Shown one piece after another: positions 42,516 through 51,358 of a stretch of 64,000 bases of DNA. Position 1 is the stretch's first letter. The number at the start of each line of letters is the position of its first letter. A program made the position numbers and the translations under genes. The notes beneath the pieces were generated by a model. That model was not told the origin of the DNA and made no database searches. It saw only the letters and a list, made by a program, of their open reading frames with translations. Source of the DNA: Rhodococcus sp. G-MC3 (GTDB lineage: Bacteria > Actinomycetota > Actinomycetes > Mycobacteriales > Mycobacteriaceae); assembly GCF_030063335.1 (NCBI RefSeq), contig NZ_JASISW010000007.1, forward strand, positions 124,001-188,000. The letters are read 5' to 3'.

Positions 42516-43250
42516 TTACCGACGAGCGTTCAGGCGCCCGACGATCCAGTCGAGACCATCGGCCACCGCTGCCCGGGTGTGGGGTTCGTCCTGCAGCGCA
42601 TCGAAGCCGTGTCCGGCACCTTCGACCGTCCGAAAGTTCAGTGGTGCATCGATGTCAGACGCACGGGCGAGGAATTCTTGCTGGCCGACGACGTAGTCGG
42701 GAATCTCGTTCTGTACCAGCGTGAGATAGGTCGGCACCGAGGCAATTCCAGTGACCACGGCTTCCGGTTCAGGCCAACCGGGCGTACCGGCGCCGGGTAG
42801 AACGGGGTAGGTCAACTCGATGCAGCGAAGCCACGGCTCCGGATTCGCGAGGAACGGGTACGACAATGGCCCGCCGCCGGAGAAGAACCACAGGCCGACG
42901 GCGTCGGCATTTGTTTCAGGAAGTGCGCGCAGTTGCGACACTGCGTCGGTGATGGTCGCGAGCGCCTCGTGGTACAAAAAGCCGTCCGTCAGATCGTGGT
43001 CGACCAGGCCTGCAACGATTCCTCGCCGCGCGAGATGGCTTGCGTAATCGTGGTAGAACCGCGAATGACGTGGCGTAACCTCTGGTCTCGCCGGATAGAG
43101 ACCGTGAACGAGCAAAACGCACGGCGCAGGAATGTCGCCATCTGGTAGGTAGACGTCGAGATCGCCGTGAGAGACAGGATCGATGGGTTCGACGGGAAGT
43201 ATCAGTGATGGGCCGCTCGGTGGTGGCACGGTGGTTCCTCTTCGTTTCAC
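42516..43250 (-). CDS. Dienelactone-hydrolase-family alpha/beta hydrolase
   Basis: 244 residues. CVLLVHGLYPARPE holds the oxyanion loop, VGLWFFSGGGPLSYPF the nucleophile elbow (Ser in F-S-G-G-G), and VEGAGHGFDAL the catalytic His. The elbow deviates from the canonical G-x-S/C-x-G, which is seen in some DLH relatives. Substrate unknown. GTG start at 43250; no clear partner gene. Confidence 0.8.
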   Translation of the reverse strand: MKRRGTTVPPPSGPSLILPVEPIDPVSHGDLDVYLPDGDIPAPCVLLVHGLYPARPEVTPRHSRFYHDYASHLARRGIVAGLVDHDLTDGFLYHEALATITDAVSQLRALPETNADAVGLWFFSGGGPLSYPFLANPEPWLRCIELTYPVLPGAGTPGWPEPEAVVTGIASVPTYLTLVQNEIPDYVVGQQEFLARASDIDAPLNFRTVEGAGHGFDALQDEPHTRAAVADGLDWIVGRLNARR

Positions 43251-43320
43251 AGGTAGCTGGGCGTCTCCAGCTTTCTCGGTCTACGCCTCCATGTCTACCC
43301 GTTTGATTAGACTCGGATGC

Positions 43321-44088
43321 ATGACTCAAATCGGCGTCGTGCTGCGTCCTGAACTTCCACCGGAAACCATTGTCTCAGCGGCGCGCGAGGCCGACAAGGC
43401 GGGTGTCGAAGAGCTCTGGTTGTGGGAGGACTGTTTTTTCTCCGGCGGAATTGCAACGGCAGCTGCAGTTCTCGCCGCCACCGACCGAGTCCGTGTCGGT
43501 ATCGGAGTGTTGCCCACGCCGCTGCGCAATGTTGCGGCGACGGCGATGGAGATCGCGACACTCGCCAGGGTGCACCCGGGGCGGATTCGGGTCGGTCTCG
43601 GTCACGGTGTCCAGGACTGGATGGCACAGATCGGCGCGCGTGTCGCATCGCCGATGACGTTGCTGCGCGAGCAGATGGCGGCATTGACCACCTTGCTCGA
43701 CGGTGGAACGGTGGACGTCGAAGGCCGATACGTGACATTGAAGAATGTGAAGTTGGATTGGCCTCCGCTGCAACCACCGCCTCTGCTGATCGGGGCCACC
43801 GGGCCGAAAACACTTGCATTGAGCGGTGAAACGAGTTCCGGAACTATCCTGACGAGTGAGACGAGTCCCGAGCAACTGAAGACTGCGCGGGGTCACATCG
43901 ACGGTGGTCCCGATCATGACATCGTTGTCTATGTCGACAGTTCCACCGAGGCCGCGACGGCGACCGGCAACCTACAGCGATGGGTTGATGCAGGTGCAAC
44001 GACCATTGTGCTGCAGCCGTCTGCGGACCAGACCGACTTCGCGGCGCAGTTCGCAAGAGCGGTCGAACTTCAGTCGGATTTTTGCTGA
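43321..44088 (+). CDS. LLM-class F420/flavin-dependent oxidoreductase
   Basis: 255 residues. TQIGVVLRPELPPETIVSAA, ELWLWEDCFFSGGIATAAAV, VRVGIGVLPTPLRN, IRVGLGHGVQDWM and PPLLIGATGPKTLAL are successive signature blocks of the luciferase-like TIM barrel. Actinobacterial members often use F420. ATG at 43321 starts the conserved strand. It is divergent from the hydrolase gene and 14 bp upstream of the DUF6188-like gene. Confidence 0.9.
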   Translation: MTQIGVVLRPELPPETIVSAAREADKAGVEELWLWEDCFFSGGIATAAAVLAATDRVRVGIGVLPTPLRNVAATAMEIATLARVHPGRIRVGLGHGVQDWMAQIGARVASPMTLLREQMAALTTLLDGGTVDVEGRYVTLKNVKLDWPPLQPPPLLIGATGPKTLALSGETSSGTILTSETSPEQLKTARGHIDGGPDHDIVVYVDSSTEAATATGNLQRWVDAGATTIVLQPSADQTDFAAQFARAVELQSDFC

Positions 44089-44102
44089 GCTGTTGAACAC
44101 CG

Positions 44103-44705
44103 ATGCAACTGAATCTGCACACCCGTACCGTGGTAAGCATCCATCTCGACTTCGATGTGAGCCTGGAGTTCGACGACGGCTCGATGGTAGCTTTCAGCGA
44201 ATTTGCCGTCGACGAGAACATGTACGACGAGGACAATCAATTCGAGGGTCTGAGAAAACTGGTCGGATTGTTGGGCACCGCGTGCACGATGTCTGCGGTC
44301 TCGGATTCAGGTGCACTCGTCCTCGAATTCGACAGCGGAACTCGGGTTTCTGCAGTCCCGAGGACCGAGGTCGAATCTTGGGAGTTCACTGCCGCCGATG
44401 GTGCACTGATGGTGTGTCTGCCGGGTGGCGAAATCGATGGCAGCGCTGCGCCTGCGAACTATTCGCCGCCGAGCCATCGGCCGCCGAGTCCGAGAGGGAA
44501 CGCGATACCCGAAGGATCAACGGTCGTTCGACTATCGGTTGGCCGTGACGGCGGCGTCGAGTTCTCGAACGGGTCCTTCCTCCCTATCGAAGTGCCACTT
44601 CACGACGCCTACCTGATTCTGCGTGAAAGTGTCGTCTCGGTGCGGAATGCCGAAGGCGCTATGCAAGTGAAGCTTTCGTCAGGAATTCACCTCATCTCAC
44701 GGTAA
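44103..44705 (+). CDS. DUF6188-like protein
   Basis: 200 residues, two related beta-rich halves. Each half has a segment of the type (I/V)xLDFDVSLEFDDG or VSVGRDGGVEFSNG and a matching hydrophobic block. LVLEFDSGTRVSAVP and ESWEFTAADGALMVCLPGGE resemble the DUF6188 signature (Trp near Glu and a terminal PGGE). The function is unknown; related proteins are common in actinobacteria, some near toxin loci. It directly follows the LLM gene. Confidence 0.6.
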   Translation: MQLNLHTRTVVSIHLDFDVSLEFDDGSMVAFSEFAVDENMYDEDNQFEGLRKLVGLLGTACTMSAVSDSGALVLEFDSGTRVSAVPRTEVESWEFTAADGALMVCLPGGEIDGSAAPANYSPPSHRPPSPRGNAIPEGSTVVRLSVGRDGGVEFSNGSFLPIEVPLHDAYLILRESVVSVRNAEGAMQVKLSSGIHLISR

Positions 44706-44710
44706 TGCTC

Positions 44711-45550
44711 TCACGAGGAAAGGAACGTCAGCACTGATTCGGTTTGCTCGAGGACGGCGTGGCCGACGCCGGGCAGGACGGTCACGGCGGCGCCTCGAAC
44801 GAATTCTCGCGCCCTGCGCGCGGTCTCGGCCGAATCGAACATCACGTCGCGATCTCCGACGATGACCTGGACCGGTATCGACAGTCCGCGGAGGTCGTCG
44901 TCCGAGAAGATCGGGAGCTTGTCCGTTCGCGGACGAAAGTGCGTGAAGGTCAGATCGACTTCGTCGAGGACTTGCGAATATCGGGAATCTTCCATCCCGG
45001 TGACAAGGGCTACGGACCGTCGACGTCCTTTGGCTCCGAGGAGTTGCAGCAGCATCATCTTGGGCAGCCATCCCATCGTCTGCTTGCCGATCCCGCCGGG
45101 GCAGAGCAGCGACAACCGGTTGACGCGGGACGGTCTGCGGATCGCGTAGTCCAGCGCGGTCCAGCCTCCGAGCGACATCCCGACGAATGACGCGGAGTCG
45201 ACATCCAGTGCGTCCAGCACCTCGTCCATCCACGACGCAAGGGCGTCGGAGTCCAAGGGTAGTCGTACGGGCGCGCTCCCGCCCGCTTCGCCGAGCAAGT
45301 CCACGGCGTACACGCGGAAGTGCGTTGCCCAGGAGTCGATATCGGCCATCCAAGTTCCGGCATTGGCTCCTGATCCGTGCAGCAGCACCAGGGGCGGAGC
45401 ATCCGGGGTGCCGGAGATCACCACGAAGGTCTCGCCGTTCGTCGTATCGATTCGGCGTTCTTCCGACGGCACCGGCCACGCGCTCAGAACCTCTCGATAG
45501 CGCTGTCGAACGGTCTCTGCTCCGGTATCGGACTTGTAGATCGACTTCAT
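44711..45550 (-). CDS. Alpha/beta hydrolase
   Basis: 279 residues. LVLLHGSGANAGTWMAD (oxyanion), VGMSLGGWTALDYAI (nucleophile Ser in GMSLGG), VGDRDVMFDSA (acid) and LPGVGHAVLE (His) give a complete catalytic triad. The long N-terminal 30 residues (YREVLSAWPVPSEERRI) are typical of the carboxylesterase/haloalkane-dehalogenase-like group. Substrate unknown. ATG at 45550 follows AAGGAGG. Divergent from nothing; the LysR gene lies upstream on the same strand. Confidence 0.85.
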   Translation of the reverse strand: MKSIYKSDTGAETVRQRYREVLSAWPVPSEERRIDTTNGETFVVISGTPDAPPLVLLHGSGANAGTWMADIDSWATHFRVYAVDLLGEAGGSAPVRLPLDSDALASWMDEVLDALDVDSASFVGMSLGGWTALDYAIRRPSRVNRLSLLCPGGIGKQTMGWLPKMMLLQLLGAKGRRRSVALVTGMEDSRYSQVLDEVDLTFTHFRPRTDKLPIFSDDDLRGLSIPVQVIVGDRDVMFDSAETARRAREFVRGAAVTVLPGVGHAVLEQTESVLTFLSS

Positions 45551-45611
45551 CTAAACCTCCTTGTTAGTCCGTAAACTACTCCAAGTATCGTTGATAGAGA
45601 AGTATGAAGTA

Positions 45612-46493
45612 CTAATTGAAAGCCCAGCGCTGTTCCAACGCTCGCTGACGGAAACGCGTAACGGCCGCGGTCGGCCTGTATCTACTGGTGGCAAGACCCA
45701 CCTCGCGCGTCCGATCTCCTGACAGTGAGACGGTTACGACGGTGTTGTTCGGTGAATCCCCCGCGGGCAGGAGCGCAATGCCGAGGCCGTCGCCGACGAG
45801 TGCACGAATCGTATCGATTTCATTGATCTCGAACGGAACTCGTGGAACAAAGCCAGCGGCGGAGCACCAGTCGTCGAGAATCGTACGAAGATGAAAGCTC
45901 TTCGGGCTCGCGACAAATGCTTCGCCGGCAAGGTCCACGACATCGACCTCTCCGCGGTAGTCGGCGAGCCGATGCGATCGTGGCACGTGCAGCAGTATTC
46001 GCTGACTACCGAGGATCGTCGTAGCGAGATCATCAACGGGTGGGATCATCACGGCCAAGTCGAGTCGGCCGTCCCTGAGCATGTCCACCAAGGCTTCCCC
46101 GTGTGCCTGCACGAGGTGAACGCGGACTCGCGGTGCCTCTTGGTGAAACTTGGTCAACAGCGATGAGATCATGCGGGATCCGAGCGTCAGTGGAAATCCG
46201 AAACGGACGAGGCCGCCATCCGGGTCGGCATCCGATCTCACTGCGGACGCGGCTTCGTCGAGCATCCGCACGGCAGCATGGGTACGCGCATGGAATTCGC
46301 GTCCGGACGGAGTGAGGGCCACCCCACGTCCGACAGGGTGCACCAGTTCGACCCCAAGAATTCTCTCCAGTGCCTTGACTCGCCTGCTTACCGACGATTG
46401 CGGAACGTCGAGCATCTCCGACGCGCGGGTGACGTGTCCGGTGGTGGCGACAGCGTCGAAGGCGGCGAGTAAGTGCGCGACGGATTCATCCAT
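45612..46493 (-). CDS. LysR-type transcriptional regulator
   Basis: 293 residues from the ATG at 46493 (MDESVAHLLAAFDAV). HTH: GHVTRASEMLDVPQSSVSRR followed by VKALERILGVELV. A periplasmic-binding-like effector domain follows (VRFGFPLTLGSRMISSLL, GLGIALLP). It is divergent from mqo with a 65-bp spacer, so it is a candidate regulator of mqo, or of the hydrolase downstream of it. Confidence 0.85.
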   Translation of the reverse strand: MDESVAHLLAAFDAVATTGHVTRASEMLDVPQSSVSRRVKALERILGVELVHPVGRGVALTPSGREFHARTHAAVRMLDEAASAVRSDADPDGGLVRFGFPLTLGSRMISSLLTKFHQEAPRVRVHLVQAHGEALVDMLRDGRLDLAVMIPPVDDLATTILGSQRILLHVPRSHRLADYRGEVDVVDLAGEAFVASPKSFHLRTILDDWCSAAGFVPRVPFEINEIDTIRALVGDGLGIALLPAGDSPNNTVVTVSLSGDRTREVGLATSRYRPTAAVTRFRQRALEQRWAFN

Positions 46494-46558
46494 AATCGGA
46501 TGATAACGGGTGCGGAATTTCATTGGACGGATTGATTGTGAGGCGTCACGATTCCAAC

Positions 46559-47986
46559 ATGACCTCGTATTCGAACACTCGGTATTCGAAGTTCGCACAC
46601 TCGGAAATACTCGACGTTGCTTTGATCGGCGGCGGCATCATGTCGGCCACACTCGGCGCAATGCTGGGAAAGCTCATGCCGGACAAAACGATTGCGCTCT
46701 TCGAAAGGCTCGACCATCTCGCGGGTGAAAGCTCAGGAGCGTGGAACAACGCGGGCACCGGACACTCGGGCTTGTGCGAGCTCAATTACATGCCCGACCC
46801 CGAAGATTCGTCGAGAACTCACGATATCGCTGACCAATTCCAGCTATCACAGGAGTTCTGGGCGGCGCTCGGTAGCGATCGGTTCGTGACTCCGACCCCG
46901 CACCTGAATGTCGTCTTCGGGGACGACGACACAGAGTATCTGCGCCGCAGGTGGGAGGCATTACGACGTATCCCGCACTTTGCGGCGATGGAGTACACCG
47001 AGGACCCCGATCTTGTGCGTGAGTGGGCACCACTGCTGATGGAGGGGCGCGAGAGCAGTCAGAAGGTTGCGGCCACCCGGCACGAGGGCGGCAAGGATGT
47101 CGACTTCGGCGCAATCACCGCACAGCTGGCCGAAACGATGACGGCGCGCGGCGCGTTGATTCGCACGGGCCACGAGGTCACCGGTCTGAGGCGGGACGGT
47201 CAGGGTATGTGGACCGTGACGGGAAGGATTCGGACAACCGGGGCTCAGTTCAGCGTGCGAGCTCGTTTCGTGTTCGTCGGTGCAGGAGGTTACGCGCTCC
47301 GGCTCTTGCAGAAGTCGAGGATTCCTGAAATTCGCGGCTACGGTGTGTTCCCGTTCGGCGCCGAGTTCCTCCGCACCGACGACCCGTCGGTCGTGGCTCG
47401 GCACAACGCAAAGGTCTACGGCAAGCCGTCGCTGGGAGCGCCGCCGATGTCTTTGCCGCACTTGGACAGACGAGCGGTCGAGGGATCGGAGTCGTTGATG
47501 TTCGGTCCGTACGCGACCTTCGGTACCAGGTTGCTGAAGCATGGACGATTCACGGACCTTTTCACGACGGTGCGTCCGCGCAACCTACCGATTCTGCTGT
47601 CGGTCGGGATGAGAAACCTTCCCCTCGTGCGCTACCTGATCGGTCAGCTGGTCGCGTCGAAGAAAACGAAGTTCGCCGAGCTGCGGAAGTACTATCCTGA
47701 CGCCGATCCCGCGAACTGGTACCCGATAGGGGCCGGCCAGCGTGCGCAACTTGTCAAACCGACATCGCGCACGAAAGGAACCCTGATGTTCGGCACCGAG
47801 ATCGTGACCGGCGCCGACGGCACCATTGCTGGCCTTCTCGGTGCTTCGCCCGGCGCGTCGGTAGCCCCTGCTGCGATGATCGACGTGCTCAATCAATGCT
47901 TCGATGCTGAGCGGGATGAATGGCAGCCGCGGCTGGAGGCAATGATTCCATCGGCCATCGGCCGTCAGGGCAGTCAGGGCAGCTGA
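46559..47986 (+). CDS. mqo: Malate:quinone oxidoreductase
   Basis: 475 residues. The FAD-binding motif ALIGGGIMSATLGAMLGKL begins near residue 22; GESSGAWNNAGTGHSGLCEL, GGKDVDFGAITAQLA and FGTRLLKHGRF are Mqo signatures. This peripheral membrane flavoprotein oxidises malate to oxaloacetate and reduces menaquinone without pumping protons. The chosen ATG at 46559 (MTSYSNTRYS) removes 12 unconserved residues from the longest frame. Convergent with a LysR gene (13-bp overlap). Confidence 0.95.
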   Translation: MTSYSNTRYSKFAHSEILDVALIGGGIMSATLGAMLGKLMPDKTIALFERLDHLAGESSGAWNNAGTGHSGLCELNYMPDPEDSSRTHDIADQFQLSQEFWAALGSDRFVTPTPHLNVVFGDDDTEYLRRRWEALRRIPHFAAMEYTEDPDLVREWAPLLMEGRESSQKVAATRHEGGKDVDFGAITAQLAETMTARGALIRTGHEVTGLRRDGQGMWTVTGRIRTTGAQFSVRARFVFVGAGGYALRLLQKSRIPEIRGYGVFPFGAEFLRTDDPSVVARHNAKVYGKPSLGAPPMSLPHLDRRAVEGSESLMFGPYATFGTRLLKHGRFTDLFTTVRPRNLPILLSVGMRNLPLVRYLIGQLVASKKTKFAELRKYYPDADPANWYPIGAGQRAQLVKPTSRTKGTLMFGTEIVTGADGTIAGLLGASPGASVAPAAMIDVLNQCFDAERDEWQPRLEAMIPSAIGRQGSQGS

Positions 47987-48873
47987 GGTGGCGCGGTCGC
48001 CGCGAGTGCGTCGATGAGATCTCGCTGCATGTCGGTTGCGGGAACCGTCGCGTCGACGACGGCCGAGACGGCAAGTTGAAGCCGGTGCCCGGATTCGGTA
48101 CGGAACACCAACCCGGTCTTCGGTGTGCTTTCGGCGGTACTGGCGTACATGATGGACCAGCAGTCCGGTTGGTTGAGCAGGTCGGCGCTCGCGGTGTGGT
48201 CGAGTGCGACTGGCGGGCCGAATGTCAGTCCGAGCCCACTCCGTTTCATTTCGCGTTCGATGACTCGGTGCAGCAGGATCTGTTCGCTGCGCTTGGGCAG
48301 GAGGAGTGGGTAGGCCGCGAGTTGCTCGAGGCTCGGGTTGTCGGCGCCTGCCAGCGGATGTCCTTCTGTCAGGACGACGACGAGGTCCTCGGTCCACAGT
48401 TCGGTGACGTAGAGGTTGGATCGCTCGACGGTGCCTCGGATCAACGCCACTTGGCAGTCCCCCGAAGTGACGGCGTCGATTTGCTCTGCAAATCGCTTGA
48501 GAACGAAGTCGATCTCGGCGCCGGGGTGACGTTCCCGCACGCTCACGATCGCAGCGAGGGCATTCGCGGCGAACGTCATGTTGCCGGTCAGGCGCAATTG
48601 GTTCTGTCGTCGGGCTGTCAATGCGAGCGCCGATTGCTCGAGTTCGAGCATGTGCCGAGCGATGGACACCAATTGTGCTCCTACCACGGTCAATCGGACC
48701 GAGCGAGACGTTCGCTCGAACAGTGGCTCGCTCATCTCACGTTCGAGCTTGGCTATCTGGAGACTGATTGCAGATTGCGATACGTAGGACCTTTCTGCTG
48801 CTCTCGAGAAGTTCAGCTCCTCCGCCACGGCGAGGAAGTATCTGAGTTGACGGAGTTCCACACTTGTCTCCAT
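47974..48873 (-). CDS. LysR-type transcriptional regulator divergent from ndh
   Basis: 299 residues. HTH: VELRQLRYFLAVAEELNFSR, AAERSYVSQSAISLQIAKLE, REMSEPLFERT. The effector domain includes IDAVTSGDCQVALIRGTVER. Start ATG at 48873 is 75 bp from the ndh start, in divergent orientation, which is typical for LysR proteins and their target gene. The 3' end overlaps mqo by 13 bp. Confidence 0.88.
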   Translation of the reverse strand: METSVELRQLRYFLAVAEELNFSRAAERSYVSQSAISLQIAKLEREMSEPLFERTSRSVRLTVVGAQLVSIARHMLELEQSALALTARRQNQLRLTGNMTFAANALAAIVSVRERHPGAEIDFVLKRFAEQIDAVTSGDCQVALIRGTVERSNLYVTELWTEDLVVVLTEGHPLAGADNPSLEQLAAYPLLLPKRSEQILLHRVIEREMKRSGLGLTFGPPVALDHTASADLLNQPDCWSIMYASTAESTPKTGLVFRTESGHRLQLAVSAVVDATVPATDMQRDLIDALAATAPPQLP

Positions 48874-48948
48874 TCATGAGTTCTGCTCATTGATGCTATT
48901 CCATCTTTCGCGTTGATAACGAGCAGGCGCAGGAGTTGCATGTAAGTC

Positions 48949-50253
48949 ATGGAAACGTTCGAGGTCGTCATTGTCGGTTCGGGATTCGGAGCATTGGCCG
49001 CTGCCAAGTCTCTGGGCAAGGCCGGAGTGAAGTTCTCGCTGATCTCCAGCACCACCGAGCATCTCTTTCAGCCGCTGCTCTATCAAGCTGCCACCGGCAT
49101 GATCTCGACCGGCGAGATCGCCCCTCCTATCCGTCGCATCCTCGCTGAGTACGACTCCGCGGACGTCCGATTGGGACGCGTGGTCGACGTGGACCCGGAG
49201 CGGCACACGGTCACCTACACCGGCGCCGGGGCAACGCATACGATCGAATACGGCAGGCTCGTCATCGCCACCGGCGCGACGCAGGCGTACTTCGGCCGCG
49301 ACGAGTTCAAGGACCGCACCTTCGCGTTGAAGACCGTCGACGACGCAATCGCTCTCCGCGAACAGATCCTGAGCTGCTACGAGACCGCTCATCTGACGAC
49401 GGACGCGAGTGTCAGGAAAGAACTGCTGAGCTTCGTCGTCGTCGGCGCAGGCGCGACGGGTGTCGAGCTCGCAGGCCAGATCAGAGACCTGGCGCACCGC
49501 TACTTCGCCGCCTCGTTCCCGGACATTGCGCCGGACGACGTCACCGTCACGCTCGTGGACGGCGTCAAGGATGTCCTCCCGGCCTTCGGTGGGAAATTGA
49601 GCGCATATGCTCGCGCGAAACTCGAGAAGTCGGGAGTCGACGTCGTCACCGGTGCGTTGGTCACCGAAATCGAGAACGACACTGTCACGTTCCAGAACGT
49701 GGACACGAAGGCGTCGCGGAGTATCGCGGCGAAGACTGTCATCTGGTCGGCGGGTGTGCAGGCCAGCGATTTGGCATCGACCATCGCCAAGCGCACGGGG
49801 TGCGAGACGGACCGCGCAGGTCGACTCCTCGTGCACGAAGATTTGACGGTCGGCACCGAAAAAGACATCTTCGCAATCGGCGACGTAACCTCGCTGAACA
49901 AGCTCCCCGGGCAATCGCCCGTCGCAATGCAGCAGGGTAGGCATGTTGCCAAGATGATCACCGGCAAGACTGATCTCGGCACGTCGTTTCGATACACCGA
50001 CAAGGGAAGCATGTCGATCGTCGGGCGATTCAGTGCCGTCGCCAGGTTGTTCGGCAAGGTCGACGTGTCGGGACCCATCGCGTGGGTGATGTGGTTGGCA
50101 GTGCACTTGATGTACCTGGTCGGCTTCCGAAACCGCTACGTCGCGGTGCTCTCGTGGCTGAGTTCGTACATCGGTGACCGTCGCCCCCACTTCCAGTACA
50201 CCGACAAGTGGGCTGAGCGCATCGAGCCCGTGGAGGAGCGGCGCGCGGCCTAG
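48949..50253 (+). CDS. ndh: Type II NADH:quinone oxidoreductase
   Basis: 434 residues. FAD motif VVIVGSGFGALAAAKSLG at 6-23; NADH motif VVVGAGATGVELAGQ near 165; IFAIGDVTSLN and VAMQQGRHVAKMI are the conserved C-terminal flavin contacts. The C-terminal amphipathic helix (WVMWLAVHLMYLVGF) attaches the enzyme to the membrane. It passes electrons from NADH to menaquinone without proton pumping. Together with mqo it could run a malate/NADH cycle. The stop is only 8 bp before the IS630-like terminal repeat. Confidence 0.95.
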   Translation: METFEVVIVGSGFGALAAAKSLGKAGVKFSLISSTTEHLFQPLLYQAATGMISTGEIAPPIRRILAEYDSADVRLGRVVDVDPERHTVTYTGAGATHTIEYGRLVIATGATQAYFGRDEFKDRTFALKTVDDAIALREQILSCYETAHLTTDASVRKELLSFVVVGAGATGVELAGQIRDLAHRYFAASFPDIAPDDVTVTLVDGVKDVLPAFGGKLSAYARAKLEKSGVDVVTGALVTEIENDTVTFQNVDTKASRSIAAKTVIWSAGVQASDLASTIAKRTGCETDRAGRLLVHEDLTVGTEKDIFAIGDVTSLNKLPGQSPVAMQQGRHVAKMITGKTDLGTSFRYTDKGSMSIVGRFSAVARLFGKVDVSGPIAWVMWLAVHLMYLVGFRNRYVAVLSWLSSYIGDRRPHFQYTDKWAERIEPVEERRAA

Positions 50254-50261
50254 GCTAGCGC

Positions 50262-50299
50262 TGCTTGTCGTAAGTCTTTGAGTGGTTCATGATCTGAAA
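50262..50299 (+). repeat. Left terminal inverted repeat (IS630-like)
   Basis: Thirty-eight bases that match the reverse complement of 52820-52857 with three mismatches. The invariant core is TAAGTCTTTGAGTGGTTCAT at 50271-50290. It starts 8 bp after the ndh stop. Confidence 0.9.
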
Positions 50300-50308
50300 T
50301 CATGAGGC

Positions 50309-50503
50309 ATGGCGAATCGTCCTGCTCCTGCGCTGGTTCCTTGTGATGGTAATCGTGGGGAGCTCGAGCGATGGGCACGGTCAGCGACCGTGGCTGCAGC
50401 AGCAGCGGCGAAGCGCGCGCGGATCGTGCTGTTGGCTGCCGATGGCGTCACTAACGACCGGGCAGCGGAACTGACCGACACGAGCGCGTACGGCGGTCGC
50501 TGA
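50309..50503 (+). pseudogene. N-terminal fragment of an IS630-family transposase
   Basis: 64 codons. GELERWARSATVAAAAAAKR and ARIVLLAADGVTNDRAAELT are the typical IS630 N-terminal helix-turn-helix entry. Similarity stops at about codon 58, where the frame runs into unrelated DNA and ends at a TGA in a palindrome. The catalytic DDE domain is missing, so this copy cannot transpose on its own. It lies 9 bp inside the left terminal repeat, in the normal position for an IS630 gene. Confidence 0.8.
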
Positions 50504-50513
50504 GCGGCTCAGC
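50499..50513. repeat. 15-bp palindrome, first of two copies bounding the truncated oxidoreductase
   Basis: GCTGAGC-G-GCTCAGC. A second copy with central C lies at 50641-50655. The first is at the junction between the transposase and oxidoreductase remnants, the second just after the flavodoxin gene's 3' end. They may have been recombination endpoints or act as hairpins. Confidence 0.6.
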
Positions 50514-50603
50514 GCGGCGACCTGATGACCGCGTGCGGTGACCTCCCGGACGATGGCTGAACCGGCCGTAACCGGTGACACCGACGATGGTGATGCTTGA
50601 CAT
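50499..50603 (-). pseudogene. N-terminal fragment of an NAD(P)-binding oxidoreductase (NmrA/SDR-like), frameshifted
   Basis: From the ATG at 50603 the frame reads MSSITIVGVTGY, a Rossmann nucleotide-binding start. One extra G after that codon shifts the frame; the second frame continues AGSAIVREVTARGHQVAALS, exactly what the family needs. The fragment then runs out at the junction with the transposase remnant near 50500. So it has both a frameshift and a 3' truncation. Confidence 0.7.
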
Positions 50604-50673
50604 GGGGGGACCTCGGTTCGGAGACGGATGGAGATGGGCGGCTGAGCCGCTCAGCGGGTGCAGGCCCAGGCGT

Positions 50674-51258
50674 TCAGGCCAGGACGACGCCACCGCGGTA
50701 GATGCGGGCCTGGGTGGCCACTCGCGCACCGAGGTGTCGCGCGGTCGCGAGGTCGGAGGCGTGGACGGCCTCGGGTCCCTGGTCGTTCCAGGTCTGCGCG
50801 CCTGCACCCAGGTAGAAGCCCAGCCGGTTGAGGTCGTCCTCGCTGCCGGTTGTCGTGTTCCAGCCGGGCATCAGGCCGAGGCTGATCCAGTGCATTCCGT
50901 GCTGAGCCGCGAGCAAGGACAGGTACTGCAGGGTGTGCACCTTGTCACCGCTCATGGACCCGGAGTTGGTGAACCCGGCGGCGAGCTTGTCCATCCACGC
51001 CTGCTTCATCCACCGGGTCGAGGTCGCCTCGGCGAAGGCGTGGAAGGCGCCGGACGCCGTTCCCATGTACGTGGGGGTGCCGAAGATGATCGCGTCGGAC
51101 GCGTCGAGCGCGTCCCAGTTGATCTCTGACGCGACGGCCACGTTCACCATCGTGCAGTCGGTGTCGGGGATGGACTCGACGCCGTCCCGGACCGCGTTGG
51201 CGAGCTCGAGGGTGTGTCCGTAGCCGGAGAAGTAGGCGATGGTGACGTTGACGGGCAT
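50674..51258 (-). CDS. Flavodoxin/WrbA-like NAD(P)H oxidoreductase in the cassette
   Basis: 194 residues, apparently intact. VTIAYFSGYGHTLELANAV is the FMN phosphate loop; DASDAIIFGTPTYMGTASGA and FTNSGSMSGDKVHTLQYL are the flavin-ring loops; SLGLMPGWNTTTG is family-typical. It is probably an FMN-dependent quinone or nitro reductase. The ATG at 51258 follows GAACGGAAC weakly. It is the only complete enzyme gene in the IS630-bounded segment. Confidence 0.85.
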   Translation of the reverse strand: MPVNVTIAYFSGYGHTLELANAVRDGVESIPDTDCTMVNVAVASEINWDALDASDAIIFGTPTYMGTASGAFHAFAEATSTRWMKQAWMDKLAAGFTNSGSMSGDKVHTLQYLSLLAAQHGMHWISLGLMPGWNTTTGSEDDLNRLGFYLGAGAQTWNDQGPEAVHASDLATARHLGARVATQARIYRGGVVLA

Positions 51259-51358
51259 GTGAGTTCCGTTCTCGTGGTGGATGTTGAAAAGGCATTTGTC
51301 GACAGCAGTTCCGGCGGGGCGTGCGTTGTTGATGCACTGAGCGCCGGAGCGGGTGGGA

